Source: Pseudomonadota bacterium (GTDB taxonomy: Bacteria > Pseudomonadota > Alphaproteobacteria > Rhizobiales > Aestuariivirgaceae). Taken from it: a DNA stretch of 6,851 nucleotides. Every line of letters begins with the position of its first letter. The stretch's first letter is position 1. Under the pieces are notes generated by a model that was given only the letters and a program-made list of their open reading frames with translations, ran no database searches and had not been told where the DNA came from. The position numbers were made by a program, and so were the translations under genes. Below, one piece after another: positions 1 through 6,690 of the stretch. Where the stretch lies: positions 1 to 6,851 of the forward strand of contig JAEKFU010000450.1 of NCBI GenBank assembly GCA_016522385.1. Direction: 5' to 3'.

Positions 1-1039
1 ATCGGTCACCGGTCATATCGACAATACCCCCCCACAGCCGAAGGGTCCGCAGCCGCGAGATGATCGGGAAAGTCTCGACCAGCGCCGTGACCGTATGCTC
101 AAGGGCCGAAAAAGACCCGCGTTGTGAGTAATTGTTATAGGGATCGGCACCACCACCAATCACCAACTCTCCCTTGTCCGACTGGCTGAGATAGCCGTGC
201 ACCGTGTTGGCCATCACCACGCAATCGATTACCGGCTTGATTGGCTCCGACACCAGCGCCTGCAGGCACACGCTTTCGATCGGCATTCGCACCCCGGCCA
301 TCTCCATCGTCACCGATGTGTGACCCGCCGTTGCAACAGCGATCTTCGGTGTCTTGATGACACCTTTATTGGTCTCAAGCCCTACCACTTTGCCGCCTTT
401 GACCTGGATGGCAAGAACTTCACAGTTCTGGATTACATCGACACCGCGCTCATCGGCGCCGCGCGCATAACCCCAGGCCACGGCATCATGTCGGGCGGTG
501 CCGCCGCGCGGTTGGTAGTAGGCCCCGAGTATCGGATAGCGTGCATTCACGTCGTCGTTTATGATCGGGCATAGTCGTTTGACCTCGGCGCGGTCGATCA
601 TCCGGCAATCGAGCCCGGCCAGCCGGTTGGCATGGGCCGTGCGTTTAAAAGCGCGCAGTTCATGCTCGGTCTGGCACATCATCATCACGCCGCGCGGTGA
701 GAACATTAGATTGTAGTTGAGGTCCTGTGACAGGTCTTCATAAAGCGAGCGCGCTAGCTCATAAATGGCGATCGAGGCATCTTGCAGGTAGTTGGATCGG
801 ATGATTGTCGTGTTGCGCCCGGTATTGCCGCCGCCGAGCCAGCCCTTCTCGACAACAGCGATATTGGTCATCCTGTGTTCTTTGGTCAGATAGTAAGCGG
901 TTGCCAAACCATGCCCGCCGGCGCCGATAATCACCGCATCATAGGCCGGCTTGGGCTCCGGGCTGCGCCAGGCGCGGTCCCAGTCCTTATGGAAATTCAG
1001 CGAGTTTCGTGCCAGCGAAAAAATTGAATAGCGACTCAT
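1..1039 (-). CDS. soxB: Sarcosine oxidase subunit beta, heterotetrameric type (3' end outside window)
   Basis: This is the FAD-binding catalytic subunit of heterotetrameric sarcosine oxidase, which oxidatively demethylates sarcosine to glycine in the cytoplasm. I translated the minus strand by hand from the ATG at 1039-1037: 346 codons are open to the window edge, and the family is usually a little over 410 residues, so roughly 70 C-terminal residues are missing. Visible features are a Rossmann dinucleotide motif GAGGHGLATAYYL at residues 39-51, the family-typical stretch EKGWLGGGNTGRNTTIIRSN at 64-83, and TARHDAVAWGYA at 181-192. His184 in that last motif appears to align with the histidine that carries covalent FMN in characterised SoxB proteins; this is from recall. 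QALVSEP at 260-266 and LWGGIVDMT at 335-343 also fit. AAGG at 1045-1048 (minus strand) sits 5 nt before the ATG as a ribosome binding site. The gene diverges from ccmI. soxD, soxA and soxG would be expected beyond the left edge but cannot be seen. Confidence 0.95.
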   Translation of the reverse strand, partial: MSRYSIFSLARNSLNFHKDWDRAWRSPEPKPAYDAVIIGAGGHGLATAYYLTKEHRMTNIAVVEKGWLGGGNTGRNTTIIRSNYLQDASIAIYELARSLYEDLSQDLNYNLMFSPRGVMMMCQTEHELRAFKRTAHANRLAGLDCRMIDRAEVKRLCPIINDDVNARYPILGAYYQPRGGTARHDAVAWGYARGADERGVDVIQNCEVLAIQVKGGKVVGLETNKGVIKTPKIAVATAGHTSVTMEMAGVRMPIESVCLQALVSEPIKPVIDCVVMANTVHGYLSQSDKGELVIGGGADPYNNYSQRGSFSALEHTVTALVETFPIISRLRTLRLWGGIVDMTGDR

Positions 1040-1069
1040 GGCTGCCTTGATGAAAACAATTCTTGGAAT

Positions 1070-1091
1070 GTGAGGTGCCGGTGGACCTCAC
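1070..1091. promoter_or_regulatory. Inverted repeat GTGAGGT-N8-ACCTCAC, possible operator
   Basis: The 7-bp arms at 1070-1076 and 1085-1091 are perfect reverse complements separated by 8 nt. The left edge is 31 nt upstream of the soxB start, inside its presumed 5' leader or promoter. No T-run follows on either strand, so it does not look like a terminator. It could be a repressor operator or a stem in the soxB leader; no regulator can be assigned from the sequence. Confidence 0.3.
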
Positions 1092-1135
1092 CAGCGCGGC
1101 AAATTACCATTCCACCTGCCTGGTCACCACATTTT

Positions 1136-1164
1136 TGCGACACGGCGCAGCAAAACTGCGACAC
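1136..1164. promoter_or_regulatory. Direct repeat TGCGACAC x2 with 21-bp period, possible activator site
   Basis: TGCGACAC occurs at 1136-1143 and again at 1157-1164. The match extends to TGCGACACnnCG in both copies. The 21-bp period is two helical turns, so both half-sites face the same side of the DNA, the arrangement usual for AraC/XylS-family activators. The pair lies about 97-125 nt upstream of the soxB start, a suitable distance for an activator of soxB. It is also 88 nt or more upstream of ccmI. The regulator family is inferred from geometry only. Confidence 0.4.
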
Positions 1165-1251
1165 CTCGACGCTGCTTAAATGTCTTCATATGAACGAGAT
1201 TTCCCGCCAACGTGAATTGAATTTTTCAACAGGGCATAGTCTAACCCGGTC

Positions 1252-2370
1252 ATGTTGTTCTGGATCGTTCTCGCTAGCATGACGGCAATCGTGCTGGCGA
1301 TTGTGTTGTACCCAATTATGCGCTCTGTCGGCCCTGCGGCCGAACGGGCGTCCTATGATCTGCAGGTCTATCGCGATCAGCTGGCGGAACTGGAGCGCGA
1401 CAAGCTGGCCGCCCAGATCGATGATAAGGCCTTCGAGGCCGCCCGCAATGAATTGGCCCGGCGTATTCTGACGGCCGAGAGCCGGGCAAAACGTGACGCA
1501 TCGGCTGCGCAGGTGAGTTCTCCAATCTGGGCTGCCGGCGTTGCGCTGGTGACCATTCCTGCCATTGCCCTGACCGGCTATTTGTCCATCGGCAGGCCGG
1601 ACCTGCCAGACCAGCCGCGCACCGAGCGTCTGGCAAAGGCAGTCGAGGCCGGCGACACGGTGGCGATGATCGCCCAGGTCGAGGCACATCTGGCAGCAAA
1701 CCCGGGCGATGCCAAGGGCTGGCTGGTGCTCGCACCAGCCTATCGCCGTCTCGGACGCTATGATGACGCGGCCGAAGCCTTCCGGAAAGGCATTGTGCTA
1801 ACTAAGCCCGACGTCGAGATCATTACGGAGTACGGTGAGACGCTGGTGTTGAGCAACGATGGTATGATCACCGCCAATGCCCGTGAAATGTTTGACAAAG
1901 CACTTACACTTGACCCGTCATGGCCAAAGGCTCGTTTCTACCGGGCTTTGGCCGACCGTCAGGACGGCAACAGTGCAGAGGCAGAAAAGCGCTTTCGTGC
2001 CCTGCTGGCCGATGCGCCCAAGGACGCTCCGTGGCGCGAGGCTGTAGAACGGCAACTCGCAGAACTTTCGCCGGCCGGCAAGGGGCCGGCCCTCGACAAG
2101 CAGACCGTTGAAAGTGCACAGGAATTGAGCGCAGATGAACGCCAGCAGATGATCCTCGGCATGGTCAATCGTCTGGCAGAACGACTGGCCGGCAATGGCG
2201 ACGATCTTGATGGCTGGTTGCGCCTGATCAATGCACGCATGGTGCTGGGCCAGCAGGATCAGGCGCAATCGGCCCTCAAAAAGGCCAAACTTCAGTTCAA
2301 AAACGATCAGCAGGCTTTGTCAAAGCTGAGCGAAATTGGTCGCCGGCACGGCCTGACGGAGAACGAATGA
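1252..2370 (+). CDS. ccmI: Cytochrome c maturation protein CcmI (CycH)
   Basis: CcmI is a membrane-anchored apocytochrome c chaperone that hands the apoprotein to the CcmF-CcmH haem ligation complex on the periplasmic side. The 372-residue product has an N-terminal membrane helix at about residues 2-22. A cytoplasmic loop follows with the family hallmark YDLQVYRDQLAELERD at 35-50. A second membrane helix lies at about 91-113. The remainder is a periplasmic TPR-rich domain, with TPR-like GWLVLAPAYRRLGRYDDAAE at 156-175 and a further unit near 224-252. The C-terminal motif GMVNRLAERL at 303-312, followed by DGWLRLINARMVLG, is also typical of full-length CcmI. An in-frame TAG at 1237-1239 rules out any earlier start, so the ATG at 1252 is secure, although its ribosome binding site is weak. 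It is the first gene of the operon; ccmE starts 13 nt after its stop. Nothing is broken or truncated. Confidence 0.95.
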   Translation: MLFWIVLASMTAIVLAIVLYPIMRSVGPAAERASYDLQVYRDQLAELERDKLAAQIDDKAFEAARNELARRILTAESRAKRDASAAQVSSPIWAAGVALVTIPAIALTGYLSIGRPDLPDQPRTERLAKAVEAGDTVAMIAQVEAHLAANPGDAKGWLVLAPAYRRLGRYDDAAEAFRKGIVLTKPDVEIITEYGETLVLSNDGMITANAREMFDKALTLDPSWPKARFYRALADRQDGNSAEAEKRFRALLADAPKDAPWREAVERQLAELSPAGKGPALDKQTVESAQELSADERQQMILGMVNRLAERLAGNGDDLDGWLRLINARMVLGQQDQAQSALKKAKLQFKNDQQALSKLSEIGRRHGLTENE

Positions 2371-2383
2371 GAGCTGTCTTCCC

Positions 2384-2839
2384 ATGGCAATGACAAGAAA
2401 ACAGCAGCGAAGCGCCTTCATAGTCACCGGCCTTGTGATCCTGGGCGCGGCGGCAGCGCTGGTCCTGACAGCTTTGCGTGACACGATTGTGTTCTTCTAC
2501 ACACCCAGCGAAGTGATATCCAAGAAGGTCGAGCCGGGCACCCGGTTCCGCCTTGGCGGGTTGGTCGCCAAGGACAGTATCGAAAGGCTGCAGGGCGCCA
2601 AGGTCCGCTTCACCGTGACAGATACCGACAACACATTAACCGTCACTTATGCCGGCACGTTGCCTGATCTGTTCCGCGAGGGCCAGGGTGTTGTTACCGA
2701 GGGACAGTTGCTGCGTTCTGGCCATTTCGAAGCGGATACGGTGCTGGCCAAGCATGACGAGAACTACATGCCTAAGGAAGTTGCTGATGCCTTGAAGAAA
2801 AAGGGCGTTTGGCAGGAACAAAGCGGGGTCAAGCAATGA
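2384..2839 (+). CDS. ccmE: Cytochrome c maturation haem chaperone CcmE
   Basis: CcmE receives haem from the CcmABCD system, binds it covalently in the periplasm, and passes it to CcmF for attachment to apocytochrome c. The 151-residue protein has one N-terminal membrane helix at about 11-31, preceded by the basic segment TRKQQR. A beta-rich OB-fold domain covers about 38-120. The diagnostic LAKHDENYMP motif is at 121-130. His124 is the expected covalent haem ligand and Tyr128 the nearby conserved tyrosine (HxxxY). The tail is charged and flexible, as in the family. An ATG at 2390 (MTRKQQR) is an alternative start two codons in and matches the usual family beginning equally well; only a GAGAG-like sequence just before either start serves as a ribosome binding site. 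The stop overlaps the ccmF start by 4 nt. Confidence 0.96.
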   Translation: MAMTRKQQRSAFIVTGLVILGAAAALVLTALRDTIVFFYTPSEVISKKVEPGTRFRLGGLVAKDSIERLQGAKVRFTVTDTDNTLTVTYAGTLPDLFREGQGVVTEGQLLRSGHFEADTVLAKHDENYMPKEVADALKKKGVWQEQSGVKQ

Positions 2840-4818
2840 TCGTCGAAACCGGACATTTTGCCTTGTTGCTGGCGTTCGCCGTTGCGGCCTACCAGATGCT
2901 GGTGCCGCTTTATGCCGCCGAGATGGGCGATGAACGGTTGATGCGGGTCGCACCAACCGCTGCGGTCGTTCAATTCCTTCTGCTGGCGATAGCATTTGCC
3001 GTTCTGACCCGCGCCTATGTGACCTCAGACTTCTCGCTTGAGAATGTGTGGGCCAATTCCCATTCAGCCAAACCGCTTGTCTACAAAATCAGCGGGGTCT
3101 GGGGAAACCATGAGGGTTCGATGCTGCTGTGGGTGCTGATCCTCGCCCTGTTCAGCGCTGCAGTCGCAGTCTTCGGCGGCAGCCTGCCGCCCGGCCTCAA
3201 GGCCCGCGTCATCGCCGTCCAAGGTTCAATCTCGTTCGCGTTCCTCGCTTTTATCGTGTTGGTTTCCAACCCGTTCTGGCGGCTTGACCCGGCACCAGCG
3301 GAAGGCAAGGGTCTCAATCCTATCTTGCAGGACCCGGCTCTGGCGATCCACCCGCCACTACTCTATGCCGGCTATGTTGGTCTGTCGGTGGCCTTCTCGT
3401 TTGCCATCGCGGCCCTCATCGAAGGCCGGGTTGACGCCGCCTGGGCGCGCTGGGTGCGGCCGTGGACGCTGGCCGCCTGGATGTTCCTTACCGTCGGCAT
3501 CGCCATGGGCTCCTGGTGGGCCTACTATGAACTCGGCTGGGGCGGCTGGTGGTTTTGGGACCCGGTGGAAAATGCCTCTTTCATGCCCTGGTTGATCGCT
3601 ACGGCGCTGTTACATTCCGCCATCGTCGTTGAAAAGCGCAACGCGCTTAAGGTCTGGACCATTTTGTTGGCCATTCTTGCCTTCTCGCTGTCCCTGGTCG
3701 GGACCTTTCTGGTGCGCTCCGGGGTTCTTACGTCTGTGCATGCCTTTGCTGTCGACCCGGCCCGTGGCGTCTTCATCCTGCTCATTCTTTGCCTGTTCAT
3801 CGGTGGTGCGCTGACACTTTATGCCTGGCGAGCACCACAGCTGCAGGCGGGCGGCCTGTTTTCCCCGATTTCGCGCGAGAGTGCGCTGGTCGTCAACAAC
3901 CTGCTGCTCACGGCTGCCGCTGCGGCGGTCTTCATCGGGACGCTTTATCCTCTCGCCCTTGAGGCGATCAACGGCAACAAGATCTCGGTTGGCCCGCCAT
4001 ATTTCAATTTTACCTTCGGCATACTTATCCTGCCGCTGTTGCTGCTGGTCCCGCTCGGGCCGATGATGTCCTGGAAACGGGCTGATGCCTGGGCTGCTGC
4101 ACAGCGTCTCTGGGTCGCCGCCCTCATCGCGCTTGCCGGCGGCATACTTTCACTCGTTATTCAAATCCGCGGCCCCTGGCTGGCACCACTCGGCATCGCG
4201 CTAGGAGGCTGGCTAATCGCCGGCAGCCTCGTTGAATTGGCCGGACGAATCAAACTCTTCAGTGCGCCCACCGCCGTTAGTTGGTCGCGGCTCAGAGGCC
4301 TGCCCGGTCAGGCTATCGGAATGACGCTTGCCCATCTCGGCGTCGGCGTCATGGTGCTCGGGATTGTGGCGGTCACTGCCTGGCGCCAGGAAGTCATTAA
4401 GGAAATGAGCCCGCAGGAGGTTCTGGAGATTGCCGGCTCCAAGGTGATCTTCGTTGGTGAATCACCGCTGACCGGCCCGAACTACTCTGCCACGGTTGGC
4501 CGTTTCCGTATCGAGCGCGGTAAGACGGTGCTAACCGAGCTCAAATCGGAGAAACGGGTCTTTTTACCGAGCCGCCAGCCGACCACCGAAGTCGGCATCT
4601 ATCCCATGTGGACGGGCGATCTTTACGTTGTGATGGGCGATCAGGCGCCAGATGGCAAACGCACGGTGCGGGCCTATTTCAATCCGCTGGTCAACTTCAT
4701 ATGGTTCGGTGCCGTAATCATGTTCATTGGCGGTGCCGTCTCGCTGTTCGACCGACGCTACCGCATTGGCGCACCTACGCGCGCTGCCGCCTCAGAGCCC
4801 GTGCCGGCGGCGGAGTAG
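2836..4818 (+). CDS. ccmF: Haem lyase subunit CcmF (CycK)
   Basis: CcmF is the multi-pass inner-membrane core of the haem ligation complex. It takes haem from CcmE and, with CcmH and CcmI, attaches it to the CXXCH motif of apocytochrome c. The 660-residue product has many hydrophobic segments across its length. The tryptophan-rich WWD signature WGGWWFWDPVENASFMPW lies at 235-252. All four family histidines appear present: His172 (in IHPPLLY), His260 (ALLHS), His302 (SVHAF) and His500 (LAHLG). They correspond to E. coli His173, His261, His303 and His491 by recall. A large periplasmic domain precedes the last membrane helix at about 620-637, followed by an Ala/Pro-rich tail. I chose the ATG at 2836, which overlaps the ccmE stop as ATGA and gives the usual MIVETGHFALLLA start. 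An in-frame ATG at 2809 would add nine non-conserved residues inside ccmE. Confidence 0.96.
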   Translation: MIVETGHFALLLAFAVAAYQMLVPLYAAEMGDERLMRVAPTAAVVQFLLLAIAFAVLTRAYVTSDFSLENVWANSHSAKPLVYKISGVWGNHEGSMLLWVLILALFSAAVAVFGGSLPPGLKARVIAVQGSISFAFLAFIVLVSNPFWRLDPAPAEGKGLNPILQDPALAIHPPLLYAGYVGLSVAFSFAIAALIEGRVDAAWARWVRPWTLAAWMFLTVGIAMGSWWAYYELGWGGWWFWDPVENASFMPWLIATALLHSAIVVEKRNALKVWTILLAILAFSLSLVGTFLVRSGVLTSVHAFAVDPARGVFILLILCLFIGGALTLYAWRAPQLQAGGLFSPISRESALVVNNLLLTAAAAAVFIGTLYPLALEAINGNKISVGPPYFNFTFGILILPLLLLVPLGPMMSWKRADAWAAAQRLWVAALIALAGGILSLVIQIRGPWLAPLGIALGGWLIAGSLVELAGRIKLFSAPTAVSWSRLRGLPGQAIGMTLAHLGVGVMVLGIVAVTAWRQEVIKEMSPQEVLEIAGSKVIFVGESPLTGPNYSATVGRFRIERGKTVLTELKSEKRVFLPSRQPTTEVGIYPMWTGDLYVVMGDQAPDGKRTVRAYFNPLVNFIWFGAVIMFIGGAVSLFDRRYRIGAPTRAAASEPVPAAE

Positions 4819-4822
4819 AGCA

Positions 4823-5284
4823 ATGATCAACCGTGTCCTCATCGCTATCATGGCCTTTTGGCTGAGCGTCGGTCCGTCACATGCCGTTCAGCCCGATGAA
4901 GTGCTAGCCGATCCGGTCCTGGAGACCCGTGCCCGCAATCTGTCGATGCAGTTCCGCTGCCTGGTCTGCCAGAACCAGTCTATCGATGACTCCGATGCGC
5001 CGCTCGCTCGCGATCTGAGGATCTTGATCCGCGAACGCCTGACGGCCGGCGACAGTGACCCTCAGGTTGTCGACCATCTTGTCTCCCGATATGGCGAATT
5101 CGTGCTTCTCAAGCCGCGCTTCGCCTCCCACACGCTGGTGCTGTGGCTAGGGCCGTTCGCCATCCTGCTCGCAGGGTTCATTTTCGTCCTGCACAAAAGG
5201 CGGCAGCAAGTCGCTGCACCTAGCGAAGCACCGCTGAGCGGGGAAGAAGCCAAGCGACTCGAGAAAATTCTCAAAGATTCGTAA
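4823..5284 (+). CDS. ccmH: Cytochrome c maturation thiol protein CcmH (CycL)
   Basis: CcmH is a membrane-anchored periplasmic thioredoxin-like reductant that keeps the apocytochrome c CXXCH cysteines reduced for haem ligation. The 153-residue product begins with a signal peptide ending near SHA at 19-21. The redox motif FRCLVCQNQSIDDSDAPLA starts at 44, with cysteines at 46 and 49. It continues with VSRYGEFVLLKPRF at about 88-101, one membrane helix at about 105-125, and a short charged cytoplasmic tail. This is the short, single-domain alphaproteobacterial form; the TPR part found in the E. coli CcmH fusion is here the separate CcmI. The ATG at 4823 is preceded by CGGAG at 4811-4815 with 7-nt spacing and starts 4 nt after the ccmF stop. 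An in-frame ATG at 4727 would bury the signal peptide and is rejected. Confidence 0.95.
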   Translation: MINRVLIAIMAFWLSVGPSHAVQPDEVLADPVLETRARNLSMQFRCLVCQNQSIDDSDAPLARDLRILIRERLTAGDSDPQVVDHLVSRYGEFVLLKPRFASHTLVLWLGPFAILLAGFIFVLHKRRQQVAAPSEAPLSGEEAKRLEKILKDS

Positions 5285-5310
5285 GTTTTCAAACGCAAGG
5301 AACTGCCGCC

Positions 5311-6543
5311 ATGACGACACAGTCGATCAAAGTGACATTTCCGGGTAGTCAAGGCTCGGAGCTCGCCGCCAAGCTTGAATTGCCGTCGGACCCGCCGACC
5401 GCCTATGCCTTGTTCGCCCATTGTTTTACGTGTTCAAAAGACATCTTTGCCGCCGCCCGCATTGCCGGCGGCCTGGCCGAACGCGGAATTGCCGTCCTCA
5501 GGTTCGATTTCACCGGTCTGGGCATGAGCGATGGCGAGTTCGCCAACACCAACTTTTCTTCCAACGTTGGCGATTTGCTGCATGCTGCAGGTTTTCTGCG
5601 CGACAACTACCAGGCACCGCAATTGCTGATCGGCCACAGTCTTGGGGGTGCCGCTGTTCTCGCGGCAGCTGCCGATATTCCCGAAGTTCGTGCAGTTGCC
5701 ACCATCGGCGCCCCGGCCGATGCTGAACATGTCATCCACAATTTCGGCGCCAAGATCGATGAAATTGACGAGACCGGCGAGGCTGAAGTGACACTTGGCG
5801 GCCGCCAGTTCACCATCAAGAAGCAGTTCCTTGATGACGTACGCAATCAGACCTTGTCCAGCCGGATTTCAGGCATGAAAAAGGCCCTGATGGTGTTTCA
5901 CGCCCCGCGCGACCAAACCGTCGGTATCGAGAATGCCGGGACGATCTTCTCAGCCGCCAAGCACCCCAAGAGCTTCATCTCGCTCGACAGCGCCGACCAC
6001 CTGTTGAGTCGCCGCGAAGATGCCGTATATGTTGCCGATGTCCTGACCAGCTGGTCGACCCGGTTCCTTGATTCCGATCCGGCAGAAACATCTGAAACGC
6101 TGCCCAACGGCGTGACCCGCATCGAGGAAACCGAGAATGGTAAATTCCAGCAAAAGGTCAGGGTAGGGAGTCATGAGCTAATTGCCGATGAACCCCGATC
6201 CGTCGGCGGTCTGGACAGCGGGCCAACGCCTTATGACTTCCTGAGCATTGCCTTGGGCAGTTGTACTGCGATGACCTTGCGCATGTACACCGACAGAAAA
6301 GACTTGCAGCTCGGTCGCATCACTGTCGATGTCACTCACGAAAAAGTCCATGCAGACGACTGTATTGATTGCGGGGAAGGCCGCGAGGGCCGCATAGACC
6401 GGTTTGAGCGTTTCATCAATGTTGCCGATACGGAACTAGATCCCGTCATTCGCGACAAGCTCGTCGAAATTGCCGGAAAGTGCCCGGTTCACCGCACGCT
6501 TGAGTCGTCATCCGTCGTCGCCACCAAATTTTCTCAGACTTGA
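5311..6543 (+). CDS. Bifunctional alpha/beta hydrolase - OsmC family protein
   Basis: This 410-residue protein joins two enzyme-like domains. Residues about 1-255 form a serine hydrolase: nucleophile motif GHSLGG at 108-113 (Ser110), likely acid Asp201 in APRDQTV, likely base His230 in DSADHLL, and the subgroup-typical AHCFTCSKD at 36-44. Residues about 265-408 form an OsmC/Ohr-type domain with DEPRSVGGLDSGPTPYDFL at 293-311, SCTAMTLRMY at 317-326 (Cys318) and GKCPVHRTL at 389-397 (Cys391). Those two cysteines fit the peroxidatic and resolving pair of thiol-dependent peroxidases. Such hydrolase-OsmC fusions are a known architecture. The natural substrate is unknown to me; hydroperoxide detoxification is a family-based guess. 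AAGGAA at 5297-5302 lies 8 nt before the ATG. The gene follows ccmH by 26 nt with no obvious terminator between, so read-through is likely. There is no signal peptide, so it should be cytoplasmic. Part of its OsmC region is repeated downstream. Confidence 0.9.
   Translation: MTTQSIKVTFPGSQGSELAAKLELPSDPPTAYALFAHCFTCSKDIFAAARIAGGLAERGIAVLRFDFTGLGMSDGEFANTNFSSNVGDLLHAAGFLRDNYQAPQLLIGHSLGGAAVLAAAADIPEVRAVATIGAPADAEHVIHNFGAKIDEIDETGEAEVTLGGRQFTIKKQFLDDVRNQTLSSRISGMKKALMVFHAPRDQTVGIENAGTIFSAAKHPKSFISLDSADHLLSRREDAVYVADVLTSWSTRFLDSDPAETSETLPNGVTRIEETENGKFQQKVRVGSHELIADEPRSVGGLDSGPTPYDFLSIALGSCTAMTLRMYTDRKDLQLGRITVDVTHEKVHADDCIDCGEGREGRIDRFERFINVADTELDPVIRDKLVEIAGKCPVHRTLESSSVVATKFSQT
6308..6468 (+). 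repeat. Direct repeat, left copy (inside the OsmC domain)
   Basis: This stretch encodes residues 334-386 of the hydrolase-OsmC protein and is repeated in the same orientation 383 bp downstream. Aligning the copies base by base gives 160 of 161 identical; the only difference is G6408 here against T in the right copy. The match starts abruptly at 6308, where the preceding bases C6307 and A6690 already differ. Its right boundary is unknown because the window ends while the match continues. Confidence 0.97.
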
Positions 6544-6549
6544 TCTGAG
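6533..6549 (+). terminator. Stem-loop across the stop codon of the hydrolase-OsmC gene, weak terminator candidate
   Basis: CTCAGA at 6533-6538 and TCTGAG at 6544-6549 pair perfectly around the 5-nt loop CTTGA, which contains the TGA stop codon at 6541-6543. The stem is short and is not followed by a run of T, so intrinsic termination is doubtful. It could instead be a small mRNA 3'-end structure. Confidence 0.25.
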
Positions 6550-6690
6550 TCTTAACCGCATACTGACTCTGCTGGTTCCTTAATCCAACACAATTCGCCC
6601 CGGCTCCCGGTTTTCAGCGGGAAGACACGCTCTAGCTTGCGGCAAGACTTGCCGTTCTCGACTGCCCTTGAGCGCAAGGAACCTTACGGA
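6544..6690. other. Non-coding spacer between the hydrolase-OsmC gene and the repeated fragment
   Basis: These 147 nt hold no supportable gene. Besides the stem-loops listed, there is a weak 5-bp inverted repeat TCCCG/CGGGA at 6605-6609 and 6618-6622. The sequence CGCAAGGAAC at 6673-6682 is identical to 5294-5303 in the ribosome-binding region of the hydrolase-OsmC gene, but no start codon follows it in the frame of the downstream fragment. Confidence 0.6.
6640..6654 (+). terminator. Short hairpin CGGCAA-GAC-TTGCCG, weak terminator candidate
   Basis: The arms at 6640-6645 and 6649-6654 are perfect 6-bp complements with a 3-nt loop, followed by TTCTCG rather than a solid T-run. It lies about 100 nt past the hydrolase-OsmC stop. 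It may contribute to ending the ccm/osmC transcript or may be a chance palindrome. Confidence 0.3.

Larger units (their letters stand above)
1040..1251. promoter_or_regulatory. Divergent intergenic region between soxB and ccmI
   Basis: These 212 nt separate two divergently transcribed genes and must hold the start signals for soxB, and probably those for the ccm operon. No convincing sigma70 -35/-10 pair stands out on either strand. A TTGAAT at 1217-1222 and a CATAGT at 1235-1240 are too close together (12 nt) to pair. The region carries the two repeat structures listed separately. I found no short gene with a ribosome binding site here. That it is a promoter region rests on gene orientation alone. 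Confidence 0.6.

Noticed and set aside
197..1027. Plus-strand open frames at 197-574 and 782-1027
   Set aside because: They lie antisense to soxB, which translates into a well-recognised protein over the whole stretch.
1217..1240. TTGAAT and CATAGT as a sigma70 promoter for ccmI
   Set aside because: The spacing is only 12 nt and the match to consensus is poor.
1186..1735. Minus-strand open frames opposite ccmI
   Set aside because: They resemble no family I know, have Arg/Pro/Gly-rich composition typical of antisense translation of GC-rich genes, and sit on a confidently assigned ccmI.
2809..2835. Earlier in-frame ATG for ccmF at 2809
   Set aside because: It adds nine residues with no CcmF similarity inside ccmE. 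The ATGA overlap at 2836 gives the family-typical N-terminus.
4727..4822. Earlier in-frame ATG for ccmH at 4727
   Set aside because: It would put 32 non-conserved residues, out of frame inside ccmF, before a clear signal peptide. The ATG at 4823 has a good ribosome binding site.
4818..4823. Apparent lack of ccmG (dsbE) between ccmF and ccmH
   Set aside because: In alphaproteobacteria ccmG usually sits with ccmABCD elsewhere, so its absence here is normal and not a deletion.
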